Shown here piece after piece: positions 51,064 to 60,234 of a DNA stretch of 64,000 nt. The stretch is from Durusdinium trenchii (lineage: Eukaryota > Sar > Dinophyceae > Suessiales > Symbiodiniaceae). Position numbers and translations under genes: made by a program. Positions within the stretch are counted from its first letter, which is position 1. Each line of letters starts with the position of its first letter. The stretch lies in NCBI GenBank assembly GCA_963970005.1, contig CAXAMN010023362.1:703836-767835 (forward strand), given 5' to 3'. A model generated the notes under the pieces. That model did not search any database. It worked only from the letters and a program-made list of their open reading frames with translations, and was not told where the DNA came from.

Positions 51064-51612
51064 TCAGTAGCCCTGCTGAGGCATAGGCTGCGTCGGAGCT
51101 ACACCAATGCAGCAGTCTTGCAGCTGTCGAGTCACAGCAGCCAGCTGCGCCCGTTGCAGTCGAGGTGAGCGAGGAGTGCTCGCTGCAGAGGCAAAGTCTT
51201 CACGAGCTTGGCTGACCAGCTGCATTGCGGTCAGCTCTAGTCTCAGCTGCTCCCTCTCTACCATCGCTTGATCTCGTTCAAACATCATCTCTTGAAGCCG
51301 ATTCTCGTCACTGTGGACAGGCTTGCTCAAGACTTCGCTGCGTTGGCAAAACCTCTCTGTCTCAAAGATCCACTCTTGTTCGGTGGTGATTTGTACCTCC
51401 AGCTGCTTCACACGCGCTTGACTCAAGGCACACAGCCTCTTGGCTTCCACCAGTTCAGAGCGAAGTTCAGCAATTTCCTTCCTCAACTTGGTCTCTACGT
51501 TACACTTCTTTGTGCAAGTCACCCATGCTTCAAAGCATGCCTTCAAGAGTGCCACTGCGAATTCATCCAAAAGCACACCCTCCGAAAGACGCCGCAGCAA
51601 CCCTGCAGCCAT
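51064..51612 (-). CDS. Coiled-coil protein, main exon
   Basis: A clean 182-codon frame from ATG 51612 to a stop at 51064. It starts MAAGLLRRLSEGVLLDEFAV, has an Sfi1-like LLKACFEAWV phrase, then a long coiled coil (KLRKEIAELRSELVEAKRLC; ARVKQLEVQITTEQEWIFET; RDQAMVEREQLRLELTAMQL), a Ser/Arg-rich linker (STPRSPRLQRAQLAAVTR) and a short tail ending PQQGY. It could be a complete small protein or the last exon of a larger one, because the minus frame just upstream is also coding-like. A cytoskeletal or centrosomal role is only suggested by the coil. Confidence 0.7.
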   Translation of the reverse strand: MAAGLLRRLSEGVLLDEFAVALLKACFEAWVTCTKKCNVETKLRKEIAELRSELVEAKRLCALSQARVKQLEVQITTEQEWIFETERFCQRSEVLSKPVHSDENRLQEMMFERDQAMVEREQLRLELTAMQLVSQAREDFASAASTPRSPRLQRAQLAAVTRQLQDCCIGVAPTQPMPQQGY

Positions 51613-51735
51613 GGCCGTTGTGCAGCATACATAGTTTTAACGGTTCTTAAAGCATCAAATTGATTCTGAAGCTCCCCCAAGGGACGGTTCAGTGGGAGTG
51701 CTGGGTCAATTCGCTCCAACATGTATTTGGAAGAT
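51613..51735 (-). CDS. Possible 5' exon of the coiled-coil gene
   Basis: A minus frame reading MLERIDPALPLNRPLGELQN and then QFDALRTVKTMYAAQRPW, in a different frame from the main exon. An intron near 51620-51660 would be needed to join it to the coil. Confidence 0.35.
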
Positions 51736-51879
51736 GGAAATATAACGCCAAGTCTAATCATCAGTATATATATATATAGAAGTCGCCCACCTCCTTCCAG
51801 CAGTGAAGGCCGAATTACTGACGCTGCCGCTTGTTCTGTGTATGCATTGTGCCTTGTACGTTGTGCTATGAATCCCCGT

Positions 51880-52030
51880 GATCAGACTTTCACAAGGAGT
51901 CGACCGGCGAGAATGTCAAGAAGCACGTGTCAAAACCAGGCTGTGGAAGGAATGGTCCAGCGGCCCAGCGCGATTGTTCATCTGAGAATGCAACTGCGGC
52001 GAACGGCTGGCTTTCAGAACCTCAGCAGCA
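51880..52030 (-). CDS. Candidate exon
   Basis: Encodes QPFAAVAFSDEQSRWAAGPF followed by LPQPGFDTCFLTFSPVDSL. Plausible composition, borders not fixed. Confidence 0.3.
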
Positions 52031-52107
52031 TGTTTTACGGGCCCCAATCGCAAGCACAAGTCAGTGACAAAAAAAGTCCAAGCCACGCGAGCCAGAACCC
52101 TGTTTTT

Positions 52108-52335
52108 TCATGCTGCTGATTCCACCATGCGGGCCTGAAACGCAAGGGCTCCAATGTCTCCGGACTCCAGCTTGCTGGACACGTCCTTCGGACAACACAC
52201 ATAAAGCAAAGCCACAGGAGGAGAAAGCAAGAACCGAACGACACACCCAATCAAGGCCGAGGCTGGGTTTGGTTTCATGATGGTGGTGTTGTCAAAGGTG
52301 AGTTCGCAAATCTCATCTCCTTCTTCAAACCTCAT
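52108..52335 (-). CDS. Exon with SET-like start and membrane-like segment
   Basis: The frame opens after a CAAAG acceptor: MRFEEGDEICELTFDN, then SALIGCVVRFLLSPPVALLY, then KDVSSKLESGDIGALAFQAR. The EEGDEICE phrase follows well from the exon candidate at 52390-52480, which ends GLFAKE; together they resemble the first strands of a SET domain (GxGLFAKE...GDEI). The rest does not look like SET, so the call is weak. Confidence 0.45.
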   Translation of the reverse strand: MRFEEGDEICELTFDNTTIMKPNPASALIGCVVRFLLSPPVALLYVCCPKDVSSKLESGDIGALAFQARMVESAA

Positions 52336-52384
52336 CTTTGGGCTTCAGGCACTGGACAAGAGGTTTTGGCAACTCAGGCCGCGG

Positions 52385-52480
52385 CGACTCCTTCGCAAAG
52401 AGCCCAAGTCCATCGCCCGCTCGGCTCGCTCGCACCTCAGCAACCTGAGGGCCAAAGTACAGAAGAATCACAGCATTCCT
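52385..52480 (-). CDS. Candidate exon, SET-N-like
   Basis: Reads AVILLYFGPQVAEVRASRAG and DGLGLFAKES. VxxVRxSxxGxGLFAKE is the usual opening of SET domains. No catalytic NHxC motif is found nearby. Confidence 0.35.
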
Positions 52481-52708
52481 GGTAGCTTCTTGTTCCTAGT
52501 AGGTAGGCCAGGAGCTACTAGTAGCGTCCTTGCTCCTAGTAGCGCTGCCAGGAGCCCCTAGTAGTGTCCTTGCTCGATGCCAGGAGCTGCTAGTAGCGTC
52601 CTTGCTCGATGCCAGGAGCTACTAGTAGCGTCCTTGCTCCTAGTAGCGATGCCAGGAGCCCCTAGTAGCGTCTTTGCTCCTAGTAGCGATGCCCTTTGCT
52701 CCTAGTAG
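52479..52708. repeat. CTAGTAGCGTCCTTGCTCCTA-family array, copy 2
   Basis: About six units of roughly 36-46 bases, each GCCAGGAGC, then ACTAGTAGCGTCCTTGCTCC, then TAGTAGCGAT with small changes. CTAGTAG is self-complementary over CTACTAGTAG, giving many short palindromes. Confidence 0.95.
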
Positions 52709-52939
52709 AAAAGTCAGAGACAGCTTTGGCAGCGTCTCATTACTCATTGCGCGCCTTTGCAATGAGAGGGCACCCCTGAGACAGGACTGATGCCTGAGAC
52801 CCAAGGAAGGTTTGGAGTCTGAAAGTGGTTGCTACGTGGCTGTGCGGATTCTACTTTGACTTTTGGATCCATTGTCACCAACCAAAGCTCCACAAAAAAG
52901 AAACACCCCTCGGCATGTAACACAACTTTTATTGCTTTG

Positions 52940-53175
52940 TGCATCTTTGTGCGATCTTTGCGCGATCCACCAGCACAGGGGTTGCTATGGAAATCGTTGG
53001 CGCTGCAAGAACTTCTGAGTCCGTAGCCATTGACTCAGCAGTTGCAGCTCGGAGAGCAACGTTGTGCCTTTCCGACACAAAACTGCCAAGAAGGTCCAGG
53101 TACTGCTTGCCCAATCGGTCCTTCGGCATCTCGCCACTCGCCTCTGTCCTGCCCGTCCTGGGGGGTTCTATTGGA
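52940..53175 (-). CDS. Candidate exon, unknown protein
   Basis: The minus frame reads PIEPPRTGRTEASGEMPKDR, GKQYLDLLGSFVSERHNVAL and RAATAESMATDSEVLAAPTI, open for about 75 codons with good composition. The exon ends before about 52945. Upstream (53255-53485) other minus frames are open but mutually inconsistent. Confidence 0.45.
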
Positions 53176-53411
53176 ACTATTTAGAGACAGCCGAATCCAT
53201 GAGGCCCCCTGCCTGCAAAGCTGCAGGCCACAGGCAGTACCAACCAAGTCTGGCTCACCAATGGTCTGGCAGGGCAACATGGCGGGCAGCCTTTGGTGCT
53301 TTTGGACTGGCTGAAGGAACAGCGCGGTGCCTCCTCCGGGAACTCTGCCAGGGCATTGCATGCTCCCGGCCAGTTTCTGAGACAACCTCAAGGGCCACAC
53401 TAAAAATAATG

Positions 53412-53518
53412 CCCGGAGCTACTAGTAGCACTACTAGTAGCTTCTTGTTCCTGGTAGCGATGCCCTTTGTTACTAGTCGCTTCATGTCGCTTCTAGCTAC
53501 TAGTAGCTACGACGCGAA
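53412..53518. repeat. CTAGTAGC-family repeat, copy 3
   Basis: GGAGCTACTAGTAGC units with CTTCTTGTTCCTGGTAGCGAT replacing the CGTCCTTGCTCC spacer of the other loci. It is a diverged member of the same family as 12509 and 52479. Confidence 0.8.
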
Positions 53519-54319
53519 GCCTTTAGACCTTTGGACCTTGAACTTCAACGCTGCGCTTCACCAAGGAGGGCACTCTGCGGGGAGGCTGTCGTGCAGACGC
53601 AGGCACAGCTGAATCAGCCAATGACGGGGCCTTGTCAAATGTACCACAAGGGATGATGAAAAATGCTGCTTCTTCAGGGACGGGTACCTTCCCCGCTTTA
53701 GTGTCGAGTCTTTCAGTCCAGCGCTGAGTGCCTTGCCAGCGTCGGAATAAGCAGCGACATACTAACTAACTACATCCAAACAGGATTTGGGATATCTGTG
53801 AGCTGCGGTGAGACAGGAGATACATCCCCTCACTAAACTCATACCGAGTCAATTCTGAGCGTCAGCGTCCCGTGCATGCTGCAAAAATGGAATCGAGAAC
53901 AATGAAAAGAAATTCAGAATTGTGTTGTATTGCCAGGTGTTTCAAACCTTGGCTCTGCATGGCACAACACCACGATCCTCACACTAGATACGAGTGACTG
54001 ACACGTGCATGACCACAGGGAGCCCTACTATACACTTCAGCTTGCAGAAACGCTGCATCAGCAGCACGTTGAAGTTTTAAGTGAGCGATGTATGCCTGTT
54101 TGCACCTGCTTGCAAGTGAGTGGTCATTTCTACACCCCCGATGCTAGCGTGGTCCTTTTGCCTTGCGCACGCAAGTTGCCTAAACCAGCAGCTCTCCTCA
54201 TGGCTGAAGCAGCTTCACTGGCAGGGGGCTATCACCTAAGCGTTTCAAATGGAGCCAGCAACTGGCACTTAGAGGTGTCAAATCATCTGCAACGGACCCT
54301 CAAGTGGAACAGCGGCGAG
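53519..54319. other. No supported gene
   Basis: A plus frame at 54005-54478 overlaps the leucine-rich-repeat exon on the opposite strand and is not accepted. Nothing else stands out. Confidence 0.4.
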
Positions 54320-54475
54320 CCCTCTTCTCGTTCGGCATTTGATTCCAAACAGTTGCCCAGGATTTCGAAGCCCCTCAAGTTCGGCAACTGCCAAACCGCT
54401 GTGGGAATGCAAGTCAGGCGGTTTCTTGAAAGCCTCAGCGCAAATGACTGCATTGGGAAGCCGTCTGAATTCTTG
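54320..54475 (-). CDS. LRR gene exon (LSRNRLTCIPTAVWQLPNLR)
   Basis: One complete LRR, ALRLSRNRLTCIPTAVWQL, then PNLRGFEILGNCLESN. It is the lowest recognised LRR exon, hence the most C-terminal one seen. Confidence 0.65.
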
Positions 54476-57400
54476 TGAGTTCTACTATTCGTCAATATAC
54501 TGGAAGAAACCATTGCACGTGACGCAATTCTGCTGACCCAATGCTGCTTTCTTTGTTGCCAAGCTGCTGGACCTTTTGGAGCGAAATAAGTTTTCCAAAG
54601 GACTCTGGGAGAGACTCGAGCTTGTTCTCTGCTAGGGAGAGCTCCTCAAAAGCCAGGAATGCCCATTCCATGTGGTCTGCCGTTGCCCAACTGATGCAAA
54701 ACAACCTTTAAGATGCATCGAGGTGGTTGAGTGAGGCGGGTTTGAAAATGCTGTCCTCAAGACCCTGCAATCTTCCGAAAGATTCAGGAAGTTGAACAAG
54801 CTCATTGGCATTCCTGACTAGTTGTCAAATGTCTGGTCCATGATTGAAAACACGGCTCAGTTTCCGACTCCACACCACAAATGTCACAAATGCGTTGACA
54901 GTGTGACCATAAATTGTTGCAGTCGAGCTACAAAAAACACAATCTCAAGGACGCTAGGTTGCCTCTGTGCGGAACAGGTACAGAGACAACTAACCATAAA
55001 CCAAGATTGCATGTTTAAAGTAGTTTGAAGGTAGTGTTCAAGGTTCAAGGCTCAAGGTGCCAAAGCTTGAAGGAAGATGCTGCAGTCGGTTTCCATTGGC
55101 CACCAGCTCCTTCAGCGAGCACAGGCGGCCGAGGTCTTCAGGAAAAGTCCTGAAATTCTGCGTGGGTTGGATGCTTCTCACTCCCAGCACTCCACTTCTA
55201 GCCCTCAAGTCCACTCAAGTTCACTCAAGTCCTCAATTGATTCCGCGCAACATCAAAAAATTCCAGGTTCCGCAAATCTGCAAAGCCTGAGTCAAGAACC
55301 CCAGACAAAAGTCGTTCCCCGGGAACTGCTCCTGTTGTCGAGGTCTGTCTGAGCCCATGGCTTGAAGGCAGAAACTCCAGCAGGCAACCGGTTGCCTCCA
55401 ATGCTTTAAACAGAAAAATGTCACTCCTGGCACAGCATGGTGATGCTTGTGATCTTCAGCAAACACGCGGGACGTTCAAAATCTGCTAGGCACGTCCAGC
55501 CTGCAAGCGGCGCAATCCCTGAAGCTGACCGAAATCTTCTGGTAATGGCCGCAGGGGGTTTCCATGGCATTGCAGCTCCTTCCAAGCAGCAAACCGTCTG
55601 GACCTGGAACAGCCTAGCATGACATGCCACTGTGGGCCCATGTAGGACAATCGGGGTTACGCTGAGGAATGTCCAAAAGTACAGCGCAGAAAAAAGAACA
55701 AAAAAGCACCACACACCATCAACGGTCACATTTTAACGCTACTGCACAAAAGTCGGACACTTCGTCCATCCATCTGCTCCCAGCCAAAACCTTCCCCCAA
55801 TGAGAGGCCATGGGGATCAGGTTGCGCATGCTCGCAGACGCTTGCGGAGGATTGCGACGGCTTTCAAACGCTGAGGCAACATCGAGCAAACACAGCCTCA
55901 ACCCCAAAGCCCCAACGAACCATTCGCTATATATTCGGGAAAGACACAAACCAAGGCAACGCCCCGTAGCACCTGTTCAACCTGAATGCCTCGGGTCCGC
56001 AAACAGTTGAAATTCCTATTCAATTTGCATCTATAAAATCGACATGCAAAAAACTGGAGCCTGTCCTTCAGCATCTTCAGGGTACCAACGCTCTGAAGCT
56101 TCGACAGGCGGTTACCTGAGCTTTTCTCCACTGCAGCCACTATGACAACAGAAAGCTGCAAGCATGTCAAAACGATTGAAAAGACTTCCTGACCAGGGCC
56201 GGGACCAGCAAGACGTAGTTCTTCCAGACCATTTACCGCAAGGTCAAGGGTTCGCAAAAGGTTCCTTGAAAGTCCAAGAACCTCGGCTCAATAAGCACAC
56301 AAGGCCATGGGACAATTTGCAACTAGAGCCGACCAGGGGCAAGGTGAAGCCAATCCAACTACGTATATAGATCCAATACCCGATGGCATAGCCTATCGTA
56401 TCTTCATTGCAACGGTTTTTGCACGATTGCACGGTTGCCATGACACTCGCAGTCGTGGACAGTCAGCTTGAGCACTGGGAAATTCTCCAAGTTGATTTGA
56501 ATCCACCTCCAGAACTTCCAAGCAAAGCAGCTCCCCCAGCCTCTCCTTGACGTAAGCAGGCCAATCAAAGGACACGGCACGACAACAGTAGCAACATGTA
56601 GCAACATTATACAGTGAGAAACAACAGTGCAAAAGAGTCTCAGGCAACGAGTGAAGGCGGTTCTCGACTAAGTGAAGCAACCTGGCACAACAACATCCGA
56701 GCTGGCCAGCGAGTGCATCGAACACAAACAGGCCGGTGGCACCTCAGCTGCTCCAGCTTCTGGACATCCTGCCGTGGGATTCAAGTAGATTCTAGTCGCC
56801 GGGCAAAAGTCTTTTGCTCCTTCGGAAGCGTAGCCAGCTGGCAGGCAGAGATTGTGACTTCTTGCAGGCTGGAAAGCTCGACAAATGATGGCCTCGGCGA
56901 CTCGGCACCAAGCAGCACATGCAAAAACTAGGTGCCGCACAGTTCGGAGCCAAGATGCGGCAATTCAGAGATGTTGCAATGCATGATAACCTCGGCAACT
57001 CCGAATTGAACACTTGCCGAATCTTGAAAAGATTTGAAAACCAACGGAATGAAGCCCACGAACCCGAATGCAACCCAATGTGAATATCGCAGACTGTGGC
57101 ACTCTTACAGGACACTTTTGTGGAACGCTCTTCCATAACATGTTTGCGCGACACTCTTGTAGGACACTGTGTCTTGAACGTCTCTTGTGTGACACCTTTT
57201 TGTGTGACACTGTTCTAGGAAACTCTTGTAAGGCACTCGGGCTTGACACTTTTATGCGAGACTCTTGATCCTGTGCGGGGCTCTTGTAGCAGGACCCTTG
57301 CGTGACACTTCACTTGTGGGAGGTACTGTTGCTCGACACTCTCCTCGCAGCACATTTGTACTACAAGCGGCCCACTTCTGAGCTTGAGCTCCAAAAGTGA

Positions 57401-58410
57401 GATGGGAAGTCTCCAAAACGAGCGCTTGGTACGAGACTCCCTCCAAAAGTGATGCCAAGACTTCAAAACCAGCATGTCGCACGACAGTCAAGAGTGAAGC
57501 AGGAAGTCTCATCAGATCGAACCTGCCAAGCAGCTTCGCCATCCAAGCCCCTCCCAAAAGATTCCACTGACACGTCTAACGGAACAGCGACACCTCATGA
57601 TTCTCTGCGACTGACTCACCCAACATGACAACTTGAGCCCAGAGCCGTCATGAAAATACGGCTTCAATGCAAACCCTTCAAGAGCAAAGCCTAATGGCAC
57701 AGTGAAGTGACCACCCTGGGGACGCCAATTCAATGGCACAGCAACGCACACAGTCAACCTCACGAAACACTGCACCTGTGCAGTAAGAACAGACCTCACA
57801 CTTGGGAAGTCACGTTTCTCCGCAATGTCACACGAATCTGACATGTCATGCTCCAGATTGTCCAAGACCTTCTCAGAAAGCCTTCCCCATATTTGGGAGG
57901 GCGATACGGAAATACAGAGATCATGCAATCGCCAGCGGCTAGCTAAACGAGAAACCGTCCCTACACATTCAAGAATCATAGGAATTTGGGCCTCTGGCCA
58001 AACGTTCCATTGCTGAAAGGAGGCCAAAGCTATCCTTGATTGCTGCGAGCATGGCCATTCAGCAGGATGAAAATGGCAATGCATGAGCTTCAAACAAGTG
58101 GCTGGTAAACTCCGGAGCTGCAACGATGTCAATTGCAATGACTTTAAGCGGCTGCATGTGAGCCCGAAACGCTCCGGCAATACCTTGAGCCCTTTGTGAG
58201 AAATGTTCAATTCCTTGGCCAAGCATGCTGGAACCATTGACAAGGCAGGTCAATAGGCAGGTCAATCTCGTGTTACTTGTTGCGGCTGTGTTGCTGCACA
58301 TCCCTGCAGCTCATCAAAGCTTGCCACTCCAGCATATTTGGCGAAACGAGTTTCCAGCGCATCAGGTAATATGCAAACCTTGTGGCACAGAGGCTTGAGA
58401 TCTCAGTGGT
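54320..58410 (-). CDS. Leucine-rich-repeat (LRR) gene, overall extent
   Basis: At least twelve minus-strand pieces each encode about one LRR of 22-24 residues (pattern LxxLxLxxNxLxxLPxxFGxL). They are separated by non-coding gaps of about 60-500 bases. The repeat type, with LPESFG and LPEDFG, is that of plant and protist intracellular LRR proteins, which mediate protein-protein binding. No kinase or other effector domain is seen in this stretch. A ubiquitin-like exon at 58.8 kb may be its start. The exon count and order are by eye; individual exons follow as separate entries. Confidence 0.7.
54545..54665 (-). CDS. LRR gene exon (LAENKLESLPESFGKL)
   Basis: FEELSLAENKLESLPESFGK then LISLQKVQQLGN: a textbook LRR. 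The frame ends at 54492 beyond a likely donor. Confidence 0.7.
54710..54840 (-). CDS. LRR gene exon (NANELVQLPESFGRLQ)
   Basis: LVRNANELVQLPESFGRLQG then LEDSIFKPASLNHLDAS. The second half begins the next repeat. Confidence 0.65.
55040..55160 (-). CDS. LRR gene exon (NGNRLQHLPSSFGTL)
   Basis: FPEDLGRLCSLKELVANGNR then LQHLPSSFGTLS. The opposite strand also has an open frame, but only this reading fits LRR spacing. Confidence 0.65.
55225..55310 (-). CDS. LRR gene exon (FADLRNLEFFDVARNQL)
   Basis: GFADLRNLEFFDVARNQLRT, then a stop that must lie in an intron. It is half a repeat completed by the neighbouring exon. Confidence 0.55.
55485..55615 (-). CDS. LRR gene exon (GNPLRPLPEDFGQLQ)
   Basis: WKELQCHGNPLRPLPEDFGQ then LQGLRRLQAG. 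A clear repeat; 55620-56040 shows no further clear LRR. Confidence 0.65.
56045..56300 (-). CDS. LRR gene exons (LSRNLLRTLDLAVNGLEEL; SGNRLSKL)
   Basis: Two pieces: AEVLGLSRNLLRTLDLAVNG then LEELRL at about 56170-56290, and SSGNRLSKLQSVGTLKMLKD at about 56050-56120. The hydrophobic stretch between them (VLTCLQLSVVIVAAV) is probably intron read in frame. Confidence 0.55.
56430..56720 (-). CDS. LRR gene exons (LVENRLHSLPETLL; VDSNQLGEFPSAQ)
   Basis: ARLLHLVENRLHSLPETLLH at about 56640-56700, and KERLGELLCLEVLEVDSNQL then GEFPSA at about 56470-56560, with a Cys/Tyr-rich non-LRR stretch between them that is likely an intron. Confidence 0.6.
56785..57015 (-). CDS. LRR gene exons (SLQEVTISACQLATLPKEQ)
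   Basis: FVELSSLQEVTISACQLATL then PKEQK at about 56800-56900, and a weaker repeat VQFGVAEVIMHCNISELPHL then GSELCG at about 56930-57010. Confidence 0.55.
57090..57345. repeat. Degenerate GACACTCTTGTRGGACAC minisatellite
   Basis: About twelve loose units of GACACT-CTTGTG type. On the minus strand it can be read as VSHKSVTQE-like repeats. It sits inside the LRR gene, most likely in an intron. Confidence 0.75.
57345..57557 (-). CDS. Candidate LRR-gene exon or repeat-derived frame
   Basis: FDLMRLPASLLTVVRHAGFE then VLASLLEGVSYQALVLETSH. A doubled GAAGTCTCCAAAAC / CAAGACTTCAAAAC phrase suggests it is part of the neighbouring repeat, so coding status is doubtful. Confidence 0.3.
58090..58243 (-). 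CDS. LRR gene exon (LNISHKGLKVLPERFGL)
   Basis: LAKELNISHKGLKVLPERFG, then LKSLQLTSLQLRSLPATCLK: two consecutive repeats in one exon. The frame stays open to 57512, but after about 58090 the LRR pattern is lost, so the donor is expected there. Confidence 0.65.
58300..58410 (-). CDS. LRR gene 5' exon
   Basis: PLCHKVCILPDALETRFAKY then AGVASFDELQGCAA. It leads in frame style into the first LRR exon, resembling an N-terminal cap. No motif. 58411-58735 shows nothing supported. Confidence 0.45.
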
Positions 58411-58739
58411 CAAAAAGATAACATTGATAAAAAGCGTGGTTGCATGTGTTTGCCCCTTTACTGCCTTTACACTCTAAGCCCGCTGCAGACACATCTTCGA
58501 GTCCCAAGGCAGCGATTGGCACCGCATCTTCCAAGAAAGAGTCTGGACCCAGAAGCTGCAAGCCTTGCATGCAATAATTCTACAGCAGAAGGAAGATGGA
58601 AACATAAAACACTGAACGGGACAAAGCTTCCGGTTGGGCCCAAGGCTTAAGGCTAATGACTAATTACTACACTTGCCCTTTTCAGAAGATGGAGTTGAAG
58701 GTAAGGGTCTCTTTAGTAAGGCCTTGCCTTCTTATAAGG

Positions 58740-58960
58740 GCCCTTGCTGTACGTTATTTTCTTTACTTTTTCTAGATTCTATAGTCAAGGAACGGCCGTG
58801 CGGAACACTCAGCGTCTCCGCCAGAAATCGTTTCACATCACCAACACGAGCATCGCTCAGCTTGCTGGAGACAGGGATGGCCTGCACGCGAGCGTCACAT
58901 GAGTTGTGGCGGACGGATTTCCTTGAAGTGTCCGCGAATGCATGTCTCTGAGATATGCCC
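58740..58960 (-). CDS. Ubiquitin-like exon, possible start of the LRR gene
   Basis: The minus frame reads AIPVSSKLSDARVGDVKRFL and then AETLSVPHGRSLTIESRK. The VGDVKRxLAExLxVP pattern is that of the first helix of a ubiquitin fold. Ubiquitin-like heads before repeat domains are plausible in dinoflagellate proteins, but the link to the LRR exons is inferred from strand and distance. Confidence 0.45.
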
Positions 58961-59469
58961 CCCCCACCCCCCAAAAGTATATGGGAATCCTAGAGGCCAA
59001 TGGACGAAATGCCCAGGACGGGAGGCCCACCAATGCCCTCCTTTGCTGTTCCCGTCCTTCCCACTTAGGAGACGGAAGGCCGGCAACACCATGGCGATGC
59101 TGCACAATCATCTTACTCAAACAATCGTTGGCATCTTTGTCCCTCGGTCTTCGCTCCCTTCGCCAAACCAACAGGACGGAGCCGTGGAGTTTGCCATTTT
59201 GTGCTTTTATGATGTTTATGATAATGATTCTGTTTGCTAAAGAATCAGTAAGTAGTTATAAAATTCTTAGGGATGTTTCTGTCGCCCTTATGTGTGTTTT
59301 GCATTGTCAGGCATGAAATGGCAGCAAGATGCGGCAAGCATATGGCACCCATGGCAAGGTGGCAAACTCGTGTCACTTCCAAGGTCGGCACGTTGCCTGA
59401 CCAAAATCTCATGTTGCTCCTGGCTTCGCTCCGCTTGGCTGGTTGACATGTTCACGCACAACTTGCAGT

Positions 59470-59740
59470 CCGTTTTATGATTACAGCCTGCTTGACGGTG
59501 ACTGGAGGAGATGCCAACATCACCTTTGCAAAAGGTGGTTGCATGGCCCCACCCAAGCTGACAAGCTTCAGTATTTCGCAACGGCCTTGCGGTGCAAATG
59601 GACATGCTGATGCCGAGCTCGCTCCCACTCCTGCTGCCAAACAATCCTCATCACTAGAAGTTTGCTTGAACCTTCTTGCAAGCCCCTGCGCCTCGTCAAC
59701 GATTTCAGCTCGTTTGGAGAGGTAGATTGGAACACCTGTG
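59470..59740 (-). CDS. Candidate exon, unknown protein
   Basis: One minus frame is consistently coding-like: VPIYLSKRAEIVDEAQGLAR, KQTSSDEDCLAAGVGASSAS, LKLVSLGGAMQPPFAKVMLA, SPPVTVKQAVIIK. Two competing minus frames are open but less regular. The family is unknown. 58961-59469 shows only weak frames. Confidence 0.45.
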
Positions 59741-60185
59741 ACTCACCATCACAAAATGCACCACAAAGCACTTCATGTGGATGAGCACGACGCAGCAAAA
59801 GTGAGTTGCATGTGTTGTGTGGAGCTCTCGCAGCCCTGTTTGCCTCGAGGCACGTAGATGAGCTCAAAGGGTTGCAGCTCGCCGCTCATCTGGCAGCTCC
59901 GCTTTAACCATGTATCCTGAAGAAAAGATTTGGATCAGAAAAGCAGCAGCCCTGCATCTCAAGGTGCCGAAAACATCTCAAACACCAAATCACCATCCTC
60001 CATAGGGATAATGGTCAGGCCACGGTCCTAGCAAATTCGACAATGGTTGGCACAGCTAGTCACACAGGATAAGACATTCAATGTATTGGCCTTTTCTTTT
60101 ACGGACGTGGCCCTGCCTCCTTACTTACACAATTAAGTAAGTGCGACTAGTTAGCTTCTAGCAACTGGACACAGGATGGCTCACG
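59741..60185. other. No decisive gene
   Basis: A minus frame at about 59790-59880 (ELQPFELIYVPRGKQGCESS) could be a small upstream exon. Otherwise nothing. Confidence 0.3.
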
Positions 60186-60234
60186 CTTCTTCAAGGAAGC
60201 TCCCCCTAGGGCGGGGGGAGCTTTCTTGAAGAAG
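60186..60234. repeat. GC-rich hairpin H1
   Basis: CTTCTTCAAGGAAGCTCCCC on the left pairs with the right arm GGGGAGCTTTCTTGAAGAAG, leaving a short loop with CTAGGG and only one mismatch in about 21 pairs. It is preceded by CTTCTAGCAACTGGACACAGGAT, which recurs before hairpin H2 in slightly changed form. Confidence 0.85.

Noticed and set aside
52479..52708. CRISPR-like repeat array
   Set aside because: Units are contiguous and share spacers, the genome context is eukaryotic, and the same unit occurs dispersed; it is a minisatellite.
53022..53041. CCGTAGCCATTGACTCAG, close to the dinoflagellate spliced leader
   Set aside because: It lies on the plus strand inside a minus-strand coding-like frame and departs from the leader after the first 11 bases, so chance similarity is more likely.
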